A DNA stretch of 64,000 nucleotides, taken from NCBI GenBank assembly GCA_900074885.1, contig FJUW01000060.1:186001-250000 (forward strand), given 5' to 3'. Numbering within the stretch: position 1 is the stretch's first letter; each line of letters opens with the position of its first letter. The notes under the pieces were generated by a model. The model was given only the letters and a program-made list of their open reading frames with translations, did not search any database and was not told the DNA's origin. Of the stretch, positions 24,186 to 36,803 are shown one piece after another. The stretch is from Rhynchosporium graminicola (Eukaryota; Ascomycota; Leotiomycetes; Helotiales; Ploettnerulaceae). The position numbers were made by a program, and so were the translations under genes.

Positions 24186-25740
24186 CGAGGTAGTAAGGCG
24201 TTTTAGCGCGAAAGGAGTACTAGACTATACTAAGGTAGAGGTATATACGTATAGTATAAGAGTAGTTTATCGAGGGGCTAAGCTTAGGGACTAGTAAGGA
24301 GTAGAACTAATAGAGGTCGTAGTAGTAATAGTAAGCTTATAGTACTATACTAGGGTAGTAGCTTTCTCGGGATAGGTATATTCTAAGTTATAGCGACGTT
24401 TAGTATTAAAAGAAAGTAAGGATCTAATTATAGAAGCGTAATCCTTATTCTATATTAGTTTAATAATAAGAGTTAAAGCGCGTAAAGATAATATAATCTT
24501 ATCCTATATATAGAAGAACTACTCTTTCTTTTTAACTTTACTTTAGATAATAGCGCTTTAAAATCGACTATGAAACTCAGCGAAAGTCTCGCGTATATAG
24601 CTAAGTTATTATATTTCTAAGTAGTAGAAAGCGTTACGATAGTTATCTTCTTCTAAACTAGTAAGGAAGTTCTTTTCTAGTAAAGAGATTATTTTATTAC
24701 TAGTCTTAAACTTATTAGCGAGATACTAAGGTATAAGATACTTCTTAGCTAATCTAGTAACTAGTCCCTATACGAGAACGCGCTAGGAGAAGTCCGTAGG
24801 GTAGTAGTCAGCGTTTATAGCTAGCTGATCTTATATCGATATTCTCTATTAGAGGAAAGTAAGGTCTAACCTATTATCTAAAGGTAAGATCTTCTTAATA
24901 AGATAAGACTTCCTAGGGCGTAACTCTACTAATTCGGCGCCGAGGGAAGGAGATAGTTTATTAGGAATAGTATCCTCTCTCTTAGTATTACGTATTAGAA
25001 TAAAGTTTATTAGCTTATTAAATTCCGCTATACGCGGAGATTATAGTATTAGTTCTAGTAGGAGAGTCGAAGACAGGCGAGGGACCCTTATAAGGAACCT
25101 ATTTTATATAGAGATTAGTCTATTTATAGTATCTTCTAGAGAGTTATTCTTCTTCTCTTAGTCTGCTAATTATTATAAGAGGGAATAGATCAGGTTCGAG
25201 TTACTTATAGTAATAAGAGTACTTAGCGATTATACTCTTAGTAAATTTCGCTTTTATTTTCCTTTCCCTCTTAGTTAGTACTTCCTTAATAAGGTATTAA
25301 CGTTCTCTAAAGTAAGAGATATTTAAAGTAAGGAAAGGTATAATAGATTAGGTTCAGAGGTAGAGCGGAAGGAGTCGCGTTAAGTCCCCTTAGAACTAGA
25401 GAGGTCTCTAATTTATTAGTTAAGAGCTATTCTAATAGCTTAAAAAGAGGTATATTAGGGCTATTTTAGCAGTAATACGTAGAGGTTAAAGTTCCGAGGT
25501 ATTTATTATATTTTCTTCAAAATCTATCTATAATTCCTTTATACTAAAAGAGTTATTAAAAGAGCGTTAGCGAAAACCTCCTCTATTATACTATTTGCGA
25601 TAAGCTAAATTAAACCCTGATTTATAGTTATCCGAGAGATCTCTAGTATCTCGGCTATATACGAGTAGTTATCGAATAACTAACTTAATAGTAAGATATT
25701 ATAATAAGCTATCTTCGGCTATCTTAATCTTTTTATTTAA

Positions 25741-26006
25741 TATAATAATATAAGACTTAAGGTAGTATATAAGTAAGAATAAATAAGTAGAGAGGCTAAG
25801 AGCGATCTTATATAGTCTACTACGAAGAAAATAAAAAGATAAGGAAAGAAGAAGAAGAGAGATAGAGTATAAAGCACCTTATATATATATACTAGTACTA
25901 GTCCGATACTATACCGGGTCGGATACTAGTTCTGCCGGGATACCTATGAACTTAGGCCCTATTATCTATCCTTCTTCTCATATGATATTCAGGTGAGCTG
26001 TCGTCA
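25741..26006 (-). repeat. Gypsy-2 5' LTR (right copy)
   Basis: 266 bp, matching 11248-11513. It keeps CATATGATATTCAGGTGAGCTGTCG (first 20: CATATGATATTCAGGTGAGC) where the left copy reads TATATAATATTCAAGTGAGC, so here the left copy took the hits. Confidence 0.88.
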
Positions 26007-27600
26007 TACTCTCTCTCTAGGTATAACTATAAGGCTATACTAACTAATTATCCTCTAGTACCTACTAACCGCATCCCGCTAGCCCTGCCTGCTATAATAC
26101 CTAGGAGCCTGAGGCCGTTATAGTATGGACCGTAACAATAGTTTATATTCACTAACTAGATAAAGGTATACGTATAGTTAATAGTAATCTCTAGCCTTAT
26201 ACTAAGAGATAACTATAAGGGGTATATCGTATACTTTTATCTGTTATATATAGTCACGTTATATCTAATTACCTGTATAGCCTAGTATATACTCATATAA
26301 TCTCCTTATATATTTAAAGTAAGCTTTCTCTCTTCCTTTTGAAGAGATAACGCTCTCTATAATTAATATTCAGAGACTACTTTAATTCTCCATCTCCTGA
26401 TACCTTAAAGTGATCTTTCACTACTAATAAAGCCTGCCTTACTTTTGTATTATAATAAGTTATACCTAAGATAATACTCGACGCTAAGTATCTCGCTAAC
26501 TAATACTACTAAAGCACTATATGACGGGTTATACCTAGGAAGATACTCGACGCTAAGTATCTCGCTAACTAATACTCCTAAGGCACTAGTAGTAGTAGTA
26601 CTATATCTTCTCCTTTTCTATTAAGGAAGAATTCTCCTTCGCTCTTCAGCTAATTCTTCCTATTAATTAAAGATACTATTTGCACTATACGCATACTTTG
26701 CACTCGCTCCGTGACAAGAATAGTAGTAGAACTCGATAGTATATTTATAAATAGATCCTTACTATCGAATTCTAAGTAGGTGCTTCTTAGCTTATTCTTT
26801 CTTATTAGGGTCTCTGAAGACTCCTTTAATAATAGTAGTAAAGTCTATAATAGTTCGAAAGATAACTTAACTTATCTTAGTTATAATAGTAGAATAAGCC
26901 CTAGTTAAATATCGGTTAACTAAGTAATTACTTAAAGCTAGTTCGATCTAGTAAGCTATAGTATTATAAAGGAATAAAGTAATCTATAAGACTTTAAGTA
27001 AGTCTACTTCGAACTTATCTCTATTAAAGGCAAGGTATATTTAGTACTAAAAGATAAATTATCTTAAGTTATTATAGTTTCTATAATAAGTATTAAGTAA
27101 GTTAACTTAAAGTAAAGTAAATTTATTAGTTTTCTTAATCTTATTAACTTAGGATCCTTCTCCTATAACTAATCCTTCTTTAGGGGCTATTTCGTTATTA
27201 CTAATAATACTTAAAGTAAAGTGCTTAAAGTATAATATTCCTAGTTCTGGTTAGTACGTAGTATATAGGCTTATCAGTTAGTATTAGCTATAAAGTAAAG
27301 TAATAAGAAGTTCGGTTCTTAATTAGAATTAAGACGTTATAAGTAAGTATTAATTACTATACAAATTCAAGTACGAAGCTCTTATCTAATAGCAGAAGTG
27401 CTAGTCTTATATAGAACCTTCGTTCCTCTATACTAGCTATATAAGACTATCTCGCAGAGCGCGTAAGCTCTCGCGACCTATCTAGTAGTTTAGTATATTA
27501 CGTGATCCTAGATCACTTATAGCTATAATACTACTCGCTGTTTCGTATTATAACTGTCTAGTACGTACTACTTAGTAGTACTATCCGTAGTCTCGTTTTT
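26007..27600. other. AT-rich degraded sequence with one LTR, no gene
   Basis: This is the last part of the left repeat block. Apart from the LTR at 26453-26716 I see only TA-rich sequence with short open runs and no recognisable domain. Base composition changes to normal near 27,600, after the CGTTTTTGGTACTAAGAACT stretch. Confidence 0.6.
26453..26716 (+). repeat. LTR of the Gypsy-4 family with a duplicated 5' end
   Basis: 26522-26716 (195 bp) begins TGACGGGTTATACC and ends CTCCGTGACA. It is the same family as the LTR at 61312-61526, which reads on the opposite strand. The first part is present twice: 26453-26521 repeats the block ATACTCGACGCTAAGTATCT seen again from about 26,540. No target duplication was found, so it is either a truncated element in plus orientation or an old solo LTR. 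Confidence 0.65.
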
Positions 27601-29891
27601 GGTACTAAGAACTATGCCGGTTCGTGACAGACATCTCTGGCGCCATCTGCAAGGGTATGTATTATTCATAAGCCGAGGCCTCGCTCAATTTCAGAACGGT
27701 GCATCTTTGATACCCCACTCTATGTACTATATTTCGCCCTTTTCCTTTCCAGTCCCTTTCTTTCCTATGGAGTCCTGAATTAGCTTCCAAATGAATCGTC
27801 GTATATTTACATCATGGAAGAAAGAGAGAAAGCTCCAGATGGCGTTGTGATATAACTAGGCATCGGCAGCGAATCATACGCCTAGTAGAGTGGTGCAAGC
27901 GTTGTCTTGCCTACGTTTTGTATGAAGTATTAAAGAGTTTATACAGCATATCGATATCTGCTCCCCCGACTTTCCCACACGCTCTTGGGTTACAAACATA
28001 TCTAGACGTTCTTTTGGTATCAAGAACATCGCGGCCCATCTGTCGTACTCCCTTTCAAAACGTCGTGTTATATCCCAAGAACTAGCAAGAAGAGACTCCC
28101 AGATGACCCGCGGCGGTAGTTCGATATTCATTTCACGAACAGTGCTGCAAGACAGTCACGCACGAGATTTTTTCTTTCTTTCTGCGAAGTTATTCAGAAA
28201 CGTGAGGATTTGCTAATAAGTAGTGGGTATCCCAGATGGAGCAAAACGATCGTGGACTACTTCCATTAAGAGAAAGAACAGATATCGTACACTGCTATAT
28301 ACCTGAGCTATTCCTATCCCTAGCGAAAGAACAAGAAAAAGAACGAGACCGGAAGAATTAGAATGGTTCTGTATTGTTTGTCCTAGATTCACCTTGTGCG
28401 ATCCACTACTTCTTTTTCTGTTGTCTTATTTCTCTGAGCGAGATAAACAGACAGCAAGCGTAATCAACGCGATTCCCCCTGTCCGCTCCCTCCCATCTTC
28501 TAAAGAAACGCGTGTATTCGCCCCAGTTATTCATTATATTCTATTCTATTCCATCAAGGTTATTATCAGTCAAGACCTAGCCTACTACCTATCACTCACG
28601 CATATAATGAACCAGTCAACGGTCTCCTTCCCAGAATTCATATACTTTGGATAACGTACATCAACCTCATCCGAGAGCGGTCTGGTTGAAGAGGTGGGTA
28701 GGTAGGCCATATCCTCCAGTTTTTAATCCCATGCCACGCTCTGCCCTCTATTTCCAAGATCCTTTCAAGCCTGCCTTCACATGAAAGAAATCCCTCTCTC
28801 CTCTCCTCCTCCTCCTGTCCTGGAGCCCGAGGGCTGTCGGTCAAGACTCCCACCGTCCTTCCCCTGCCCCCGTATAAAGATATATCCATTCATATTTCCC
28901 TAGATCCCGCTACGTAGTACTTCGCGATATAACAGAATGCTATCTATCTCTATGTGTATGAGCAAGTAAACAAGTAAACAAGCGAACGAACTTCAGGGCA
29001 AGAAGGAAGATTAGCATGAAGACCAACCTTTGGTATTCTTTACGTTAACTATTAGTCTCCTTTACAGTTATTATATTACGCGGTGAGGCGATATCGAATT
29101 CTATCCAGCGGATTCTTACTTACTTGTACTTAGCTACCTTGGCTAGCTGGCTAGTTTACCTTAGGTAGGTAGGTAGCTAGGTAGGTGATAAAGCTCATAT
29201 ATCTATGCATCTATCTATCTATCTATCTACCCATCTATCCACAGGACCGTGAAAACATAAATGCATAACCTACCTAGATCAGGAGCTTTCATGACCTGAC
29301 TTGAATTGCAGTGCCATTCTTTTGTTTCGATTTTTTTTTTTTACAAACAAGTCTTTCTTTTTTTTTCTTTCTCCACGTAGTAGCAGTAGCGAGATTCCTG
29401 TGCATTTGACCGTGAGTTGTTATGGCTGCGAGGTAGGCCAGATTTGTGATGTCGTTACTGAGGCGGACTGGCTGGCTGTACTGTGTTTGATCATCAAAGT
29501 GACATAGAGTGGGTAGATCAGTGAGGAAGGAATCTGATGACTTTTTATCGCTCAACTCATGATGGAAAGTCGCTCAGCTAGTTTTACATCTTGCTACATC
29601 ATATTGAATGGACTGAACGTAGCCATACTTGGCTCTTACTCGTAGACCGGAAAATCTGGTATGCTGTTCTATACTGTGCTAGATCACAAGCTAGGTTTTC
29701 ACTTTTGGGCGAGGAATGTGGCTAGCTCATGACAACGACTTCAGAGTCGTGGATTAAAGGTCTATTCCTATGGTAGGCCATGTCTAGTAATTGTACAGGG
29801 AAAAGAAAGAGGACCGCTTATGTATGCATGTGTGGCATGGCAGAGCATGTATGTGATGTGATATGATATCGCGTGTGGGGGAATCTGCTTT
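27601..29891. other. Intergenic region at the left edge of the gene island
   Basis: Composition is normal. It holds simple repeats: TAGG units at about 29,162-29,186, ATCT units at about 29,204-29,240 and a T run near 29,330. An 85-codon open stretch on the minus strand (27874-28131) has a plausible amino-acid mix but no recognisable domain and no partner exons. I call no gene here. Confidence 0.5.
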
Positions 29892-31058
29892 TTATCCCGC
29901 GATGAGTACCCAGAGTCTGTTGACTGTTAACACTGCTTACGTCTGGGTGGTGGTTGGAGAGACATATCCGGGTGGCGGATAGAGGAGGGTAGGTTAATGG
30001 GGAGCAAAGAGGGACAGGAAGGGAAGGGTGAAGGAAATGGGAAAGAAGAAAGGGACTCACAAAAAGAAAATCATCAACACCCCAAACATCTTGGCAACCA
30101 ACCAGCGGTTCCCACTCACCCTGCTCCAATACTTCAACAACTCCCTCTGCGCGCCCTGCACATTATCAACCACATCCTCGGTATTTGCATCGATCCTCTG
30201 AATCATCTCGCTCTGCTCTGAAACCATACTCGCTAACTGTCCAAAGATGCCTCCAAGTTCACTGATCGTCCTCTCGATCGCTTCGATTGCTTCGCCTCTC
30301 TGCTGGATATATGTGTTTTGAGGTTGTGCTTCTTCCATCATCAATAACTGCTGATCGCCTACAGGATTTAGAGATAACAGATCCTGCCCTGGCCCAGGCG
30401 AGCCTCGATTTGGCGTACTGTACAAGGGAGACGCGGATTGTGAGATTGAAGGCGCAACATTCGCGGAAACGGAAGACACAAAGTTCTCTGTTCGGGCGCG
30501 CGAGGCTTGGATATTCTGGGTGCGGACTTCGAGGACATCTTTGAAATTCACGGAGACGTCCGTGAGTTTTCCTTGTAAGAGGAAAACGACGTTCTTGTTG
30601 TGTTCACCTTCTTGATCGGCTCCTTTGGGATGTTGTGACCGAGTGAGGGTTTGGAGAGAACCGATTTGTTGGTTGAGAGATGACAGGTCTTGTTTGATTA
30701 TCGAGGTTAGTTCGTTGATTTCTATAGGCCGGTCGTCGAAGAGGGTTTTCCTTTTGGCCACTGCCGGACATTAGCATTTGGTCTTGACTCGATCCTTCTG
30801 TAGGTAAAGCATACGTTGCGCCAGCTTTTCTAATTTGCCCATTGTTGTTGAGATGCCTCTCCCTATCTCAGCTGCCCTCCTTGCGAAATCGGACCGCCTT
30901 GGTTTCCCATCTGAGGAGCCATGCGCGGCAGCTTTTTGCGAGTCTGTGAGGAGAGATTGTCGCTGTGCTCCTACTTTCGATGACGCATGGCGCTTTTGAG
31001 CTTGTGCGAGGACAGATTTGAACTCGTTCGTCCGGTCTTGAATCGAGGAGACGGCCAT
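29892..31058 (-). CDS. sed5: Syntaxin-5 / Sed5, Golgi Qa-SNARE
   Basis: Three exons: 31058-30815, 30760-30061 and 29916-29892, giving 322 residues. The start MAVSSIQDRTNEF carries the DRTxEF N-peptide by which Sed5 binds the SM protein Sly1. Introns are 54 bp (GTATGC...CAG) and 144 bp (GTGAGT...CAG). The first join restores KLAQLAKRKTLFDDRP, a hallmark of fungal Sed5. The Qa-SNARE helix starts near IERTISELGGIFGQLASMV, with the zero-layer Gln in VSEQSEM. It is followed by RELLKYWSRVSGNRW and a C-terminal membrane anchor. The last exon is only 25 nt and supplies LLWVLIAG, completing the anchor. The protein sits in cis-Golgi and COPII-derived membranes and drives ER-to-Golgi and intra-Golgi fusion. 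The upstream Met at 31145 is in frame, but the N-peptide argues for 31058. Confidence 0.93.
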
Positions 31059-32438
31059 CGCGAAGACCTGGCGCAAGAGGAAAGGGTGATTTTGGTCCAG
31101 TCGATCTAGGAGGGTGTAGAAATGGTATGCGCCGAGTCGCAACAATGGTCCGAGTCTCCTTGCTTTTTATGAGGCTGCTGCCTGTTCGGATGTTCGGATC
31201 TTTCCTGTAATCTGGCTATTGTACAGTCGCGTTGTATTTTGTTGGGGCTTCAAATGGTTACAAAGAAAGGCAAGAGGTGAGGAATGAGGTGTCTGAGTCG
31301 GAGGTGTTTGTCCCAAAGTGCTGAAAAGGGGAAAACAAGTCGTGGTTGAGGCTGAGAATTCGCGACAGGACAGCTTGGTGTTTCGCTGTTCTGATCCCTG
31401 ACCTCCTATGCAGGTTGTCAGTGCAGTGAAGCCAAGCAGAAACTATTTCCAGAAGCACAAGCACACCCCAGATTACAGCCTCATATATACGGCCTCACAT
31501 CAGGCCGTAACACAGGACCAGCTATAAGTACGTACCTCGTAAATGTAAAAAGTACTTCAAGTAAGTGGCCCAGACATCAGCGATGCCATTGGTTTTCAGA
31601 AGTGGCTGGTGACCTACCTCCATGTTGTGTTGCGCCTCGAACCAATCAGCTCCAGTGGCTGTGCAGTGAATGATGCTAGTGTAGATCCATCCTTGACAGG
31701 GAGGGCCGTGGATGAACAGGGGTTGGGCCAAGAAAAGCAGCACTTACTTACTTTACTGTAATACCTACTTCACTTCGAGGAGAGGAGAGGAGAGGAGAGG
31801 AGGACCAGGAAACAGAGGCAGGCAAAGACGGCACGGCATCATCGCTTTCCTTCGCCTCTTCAACATCGTTCTGAACCCTTCCTTCCCATCACATATATAT
31901 CACATCAGAGAATACATTCAAAATCCTACCACCTCAATTTCGACATCAAGGAATCCCCAGCACACCCTACTTATAATAAATAAATAGCCTCATCTCTTGT
32001 TGGTTTGCTTTGCGTTGCACTGCCGAGTCTAAAAACAAGTCTATACCTACTCTATCTACCCTACCTACCACTGTAATACACGGTGAGGGCTTAGCCGGCC
32101 GTCCCTGGTCCTATTGTACTACTTACTGCACCTCGCTCGCTAGTGGTCGCGACACCAATAATTTCTTTCCAGTCTCGCCCAGTGTCGTTCCAGCCGTTCC
32201 AGCCGTTCCAGCCTTTCGGAGGAGGATCAACCAACACGCACGTAACCTCGCTCTCGCCTCGTCATTTATCCTCTTTGCTCTCTCTCCCTGCTCTCCATCT
32301 CCGCCTCCACCATCATATCATACCATACCATACCACTCGGCATCTTTCGCAAATACTTCTTTTACATCAATGCTTCCATGATCATCACTGCGATAGGCTT
32401 GCAGTGAGGTTCGAGTCGCTGCAGATAGCCAGCCCATC
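31059..32438. promoter_or_regulatory. Divergent promoter region between sed5 and the 1304-residue gene
   Basis: About 1.4 kb separates two divergently transcribed genes. It contains a GAGGA purine repeat at about 31,777-31,803 and long pyrimidine-rich runs near 32,250-32,310, which are common in fungal 5' leaders. Open stretches on both strands here have no protein-like features. No TATA box or known factor site stands out. Confidence 0.5.
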
Positions 32439-35400
32439 ATGGCGCGTCCTTTTCCAAACACCTTCGACAAGGATTCCCCAATGTGAGGAGTTCCAAATCT
32501 GTATCCATGCCTCACATCACAAGATACTAATATCCCCCACCAGGAGCCCGCAATCCGCCGTTTCCTACCAGACGAATGTCAATCGGCAGAAGACGAAGAA
32601 ATGGACCGAGGCAAAGCCGGTCGATTACGGAGGAGATGATTGGGGCGACGATGATGATTACGACCAACCCCCTCCTCCCATTTCGAAACCAACAGGACCG
32701 CGACAGCGGCAAGGCCAAGCCGGAGGAAGCTCTTGGAGGCTTGATTCTCCCGTGGTGGATAATGGAAGGAAATATGGCGACCTCCCTCCTTTGCCTGGAG
32801 CCAGTACATCACGACCACGAGCGAACTCTTTCGACGCAGATGACGAGAAGCGAAACTTCTCGAATAGCTTGAACCAGCCTCCACTGGCTTCCAATGCGCC
32901 CGCGACAAGGTTCCCACAGGCAACTGGTGCTGTGACTCCTCGTAATGCCAGCAGTCCGCCTCTTTCGATTAGCACCCAACCATCTGCTCAGCCTCCTGTT
33001 GGTCTTCGACAAGCCAGCCAAATCTCGCCAGTTCCAGAATCTCCACACCCAAATATACTAATGCCTGGGCCAGGAGTGCTAAGTAACGAGGAGAGCTTTG
33101 TCGTATCCCCGATGTCTGAACCAAGAACATCCTCGAGTACTGGTGACTTTCACGCGAATCGAGATTTCTCACCATCTGCTCTTCCACCACCTCATACTAC
33201 TCGACCCTCTCCTGCGCCCCAAGGCGCAAGTGATCAGACACCCAGCCAGAGATTCCCTGCGCGGCAGAGTAGTTTAAGCCAGGTTAGTGGACCCCCCTCG
33301 GACGTAGTCATGAGTGCGGGATCCCAGAATACCACCCCAAAGCCGTGGACGGGAGCCAGGCCTGCCTCCCCAGGAACAGGTGCGAAATCACCCGCCAGCC
33401 CTGCCAAGGCCCTTCCCTTTATCAGACCTGCAGATATTTACCGACGAGCCGAGGAAGACCGGAGACAGTCCATTGAATCTGGTGGAAGACCTAGCATGGA
33501 CTCCCTTGTGGGCACTAGAGGTGCTCCGGATAATAGTGCTGCCAAACGAAGAGCAAGTTCTGAAACTGACGATGGTTCTGAATCTGGCCGACGCCCAGGG
33601 CCTATCTTGGAACCTGTCAAGGAACGGAAAAGCGAATATGGCTTCGAAGGGTTCAATGTTAACGATCGTGGTCCAGAGCAGAGTCAGCCCCACATTCAAC
33701 AGGAAGGTCTACCGAAACAGAATCTCGGTGTGGAAGACATACGGCGGCAATCCACTAGCCCTAAGCTTCCAGATCTGGGCAGAATGTCTGGCTTTGGAAT
33801 GGACTTCTTTTCTCCAACAGATGTCGAAGCGATAAGTGAGGATTCCAAAACGACTCCAACGACGGCGACGTTGTCTTCCCCAGAACAAGATCTCAAGCTA
33901 CGAAGCCAACCTTCCTTTGGCTTCAAATCAGTTGTGAATCAAGCTTTTGATACGACTGATGATCATTCACTTCCTGACACTCCTGCCTCTCGAAGTGGTA
34001 ATGGAGTAAACAGAACCGATAGTGAAAGTACTGGCACTGGTGGAATCAGCCCTATCATGAGCAGAGTAGCCAGTACTGCTTTGCCGGAAACTCGCAACCA
34101 GGATAGGTCTACACCTGCCATCATGGAAGCCATGGAACCAGACTCCCCCGGGAAAGCTAGAAATGATGGTCATGGGCATACCTCTAACGCCCCACAAGCT
34201 CCCGGATTCAAGCCCGGCCATCGTCGAGACATCAGCACGCCTAGTCCGGGCAATAGTCCCGCCAGAACGCCGGATTTGGCAAAACCTCAACACCAACCTG
34301 GCAGCCAACATGCTTTCGTGGACGAGTCACCTAATGTTACTACGCCAACTATCGAGGAGCCACTGCACGCCCCGCGACCATTTACAGAGCGTGAAGCAAG
34401 CTTTCGTCCATCACTCCCGGGAGGCTGGACGTCTTATGCGACGACAGCTCAAAGTGAATTTCCCACTCCTGGAGCTACTGGAATTCCTCTCAATGAGGGT
34501 GCTACTCGCGATGATAGTGAACACGATCTTACGCCCACAACCACGAAACGCTCACTAGCCCAAAGTGTTTCGGGTGCCAGTGTTCTTGGAGCTACATTGG
34601 GAAGTGCTGCACGTGGTAGACACGATCATACCAGTCCATCTGGAGCTGCAAAGACTGAAGGTTCAAGAGCTGCTGTTGGCGGTTCCTCATTAGTATCGCC
34701 TGACGCTACTACTTCATCCACTGGGCATATGCGCCCGTCCCAAGCTCTCGAAGCAAGCTATCTGCCACTTGTGAATGCTCCGGCAGAGACTCAATTACGT
34801 CCAGATGCTGTGAACAGACCCGTCTCATCACAAGCAACACCTCCTCCACCGCCACCAAAAGATACCACTACCAATGATCAGTCACATTCGACATCGGATT
34901 ACTTTCCCACGATACCAATGGCGAGGACTTCCCAAGATCTTGAAAGCAGGGAACGTTCCCAATCACCAGTCCGGCCACAGATCATACCTACATTAGGCAG
35001 AGATTCCGGTGATTACTGCGAAGAGAACGATAAGCTCCAGGAGGAGATCGTCAGAAGCCTAACTCCCACACCCTCACATGCAAATGCCCATGCAACCGGT
35101 GCAGTGTCCAATCGCATGAACACAGGTATACTTGGGGACAACCGTGAAAGCTCTTACCTTCCCAGCGAGTACGACAACTATTGGGCGACGACGAACAATG
35201 ATAAAGAAGACCTGGCGAATGCAGATGCACACAAGGATGTCGCAGAGGTTCGTCCACTGACCGCAAGCACGGCAAAGAGTGGTCTTGAATCACCGGTGCC
35301 TGCTCCGTTAAGCCCTCATCGACACGATGAGTCTCTGCAACCCCCTCGCCCCGCACTGCAGAGCCGATTCTCTTGGGAGCAGAGCTCAGAAAATGTAATC

Positions 35401-36414
35401 GCGGCTATCAATCGGGAACAAGGATTTCTTGCCACAGGCACTTCTACGCGCAGTCCACTTGCCAATGGGCTCCCTGGGTCAGTCGTCGCTGTCGAGGAAG
35501 GAAAGGAAATTGCACCTCGATCTCGGCCGGGAACGGCGGGTGACACGTCAACAGAGCACCATGAAGTCAGAAACACCGCTGTTGTGGCTGGTGGAGCTGC
35601 TTCCGCAGCGGGCGCTGCTCCGGTCTCTTACTCGGATAGACCTGAAGAGAAGTCTCGTCGTCTATCGCTAGCAGAGGAGAAGGATCCGCGGGTCACCTCA
35701 CATCCCGTTTCGCCGACTCCACCCGAAGACGAGCACCCTTCAAGGTCACCACAGCACAGTTTCCCCGCTTCCCCCGAGGCTTATCAACATTCACCAGCGC
35801 CCCCAAGCACAGTATCGCCGGTTGCATCTTCCGTGCACCCATTTGCTCCAACACAAGCTGCGGGCAGACTCTTAGCCTTCCGAGAAATCGTTGCTATGAA
35901 GTCACCTCAAGAAAGAATCAAGACATTTGATGAGACGAGAAGTCGTTTTGCTACTATGGATTCTGGCTTGAACGACTGGATTGACAAGCTGCAAGGCCAG
36001 TTTCCTGATGATCACGGCAACGTTACAGGTTCGTGGGTCAATTCACGAGCAAGCATGCCCGCTGGCTCAGCGCGAGGCAAATTCACAAAAGCACCATCGG
36101 TTGGTCCTGCACCACCTTCACAGCAACCGTACTTCCAGCAACATCTAAACGCTAGCTCTCCCCCCTTACCATCTACACCAATTAATGGCGCTTCTACCTC
36201 GAGACCTTCACCAGGCATGCCGTCCGGCTCACACCATGGTCCAGGAGGTTCCGCTGGTAGCAAAATGACAACACAACAGGTTCAGGCTAAAGGCAAGGAG
36301 TTGTTACATACAGCTGGGATTTTCGGTGGTAAGGCGGGCAAGGCTGGAAAAGGACTACTAGCCAAGGGCAAGAACAAGCTTCGAGCTGCCGGTGGTGGCG
36401 ACAAGGTAGATTGA
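32439..36414 (+). CDS. Large disordered fungal protein with acidic N-terminal motif
   Basis: Exons 32439-32482 and 32544-36414, 1304 residues. I chose the ATG at 32439 because the first exon (MARPFPNTFDKDSP) joins in frame across a 61-bp intron (GTGAGG, branch TACTAAT, CCACCAG). The alternative ATG at 32143 reads a low-complexity leader through that intron. Residues about 31-60 hold WTEAKPVDYGGDDWGDDD, which looks like a conserved element. Then comes about 1000 residues rich in Ser, Pro, Thr and Gln, with PPPPPPK at about residue 785. Near residues 1120-1175 is a predicted helical block (FREIVAMKSPQERIKTFDET, FATMDSGLNDWIDKLQ), and a Lys/Gly-rich amphipathic tail (GKAGKAGKGLLAKGKNKLR) ends the protein. 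I do not recognise a named family. Scaffold or cortical adaptor is only a guess. Confidence 0.8.
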
Positions 36415-36803
36415 TGTGTCTTCTTTGTAGCCGAACCGCACATGATTTTACATTGGCGATTGGGCGTCTGTTATTGAGTCATGACTCTTTTTTCGTTTAA
36501 TTCTCATCACTAATGCGAGGGGTGTGTGCGATGGACTCCCTTCACTTTTTCTCTTCTTCAACAATGCCTATCCTGCTTAGCAGGTGTGTATCCTTAGAGG
36601 AATTGCATCAATCCTTTTTACATTCACTTTTCTTACTTGCCAAACTCACACTTAACATTAATTGAACCCTCACTAAGATTTCAAAGTCCATACAGACATC
36701 TCCATATTCGCAAACATCAACTCCACCTTCTAAAACAAAATCAGACCGCCGCTCCTCATGGGGACTTCCGCTATCCCTGACCAGGTCATCCACCCGACCC
36801 GAT
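36415..36803. other. Intergenic region between the two large genes
   Basis: These 389 bp hold the 3' end of one gene and the 5' leader of the next, both on the plus strand. The second half is pyrimidine- and CA-rich, as fungal leaders often are. No clear terminator signal is visible. Confidence 0.5.

Larger units (their letters stand above)
11248..26006 (-). mobile_element. Complete chromodomain Gypsy retrotransposon (Gypsy-2) with a nested element
   Basis: Two 266-bp LTRs (11248-11513 and 25741-26006) bound about 14.8 kb, of which 6.7 kb is the nested Gypsy-3, leaving about 8 kb. CTCTC lies before the left LTR (11243-11247) and again at 26009-26013, but the sequence there is CT-rich, so this duplication is weak. 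On the minus strand the order is gag zinc knuckle (about 24,125-24,185), RT (about 22,490-22,640), integrase, and a chromodomain-like end (about 19,860-20,060). A CT-rich stretch at 11,514-11,527 is the complement of a polypurine tract next to the 3' LTR. Every domain is broken by stops of the kind RIP makes from Gln and Trp codons. An extra reading frame runs on the plus strand at 18,863-19,709. Confidence 0.88.

Noticed and set aside
27874..28131. 85-codon minus-strand open stretch near the left island edge
   Set aside because: The amino-acid mix is plausible (for example EYDRWAAMFLIPKERLD), but I found no domain, no partner exon and no neighbouring support.
28394..30129. Several short open stretches on both strands left of sed5
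   Set aside because: Low-complexity or simple-repeat translations; those near 29,818-30,129 overlap the sed5 3' exon and intron.
32143..32438. In-frame N-terminal extension of the 1304-residue protein from an ATG at 32143
   Set aside because: It reads low-complexity leader sequence through a clear intron with donor, branch point and acceptor; the short first exon at 32439 gives a better start.
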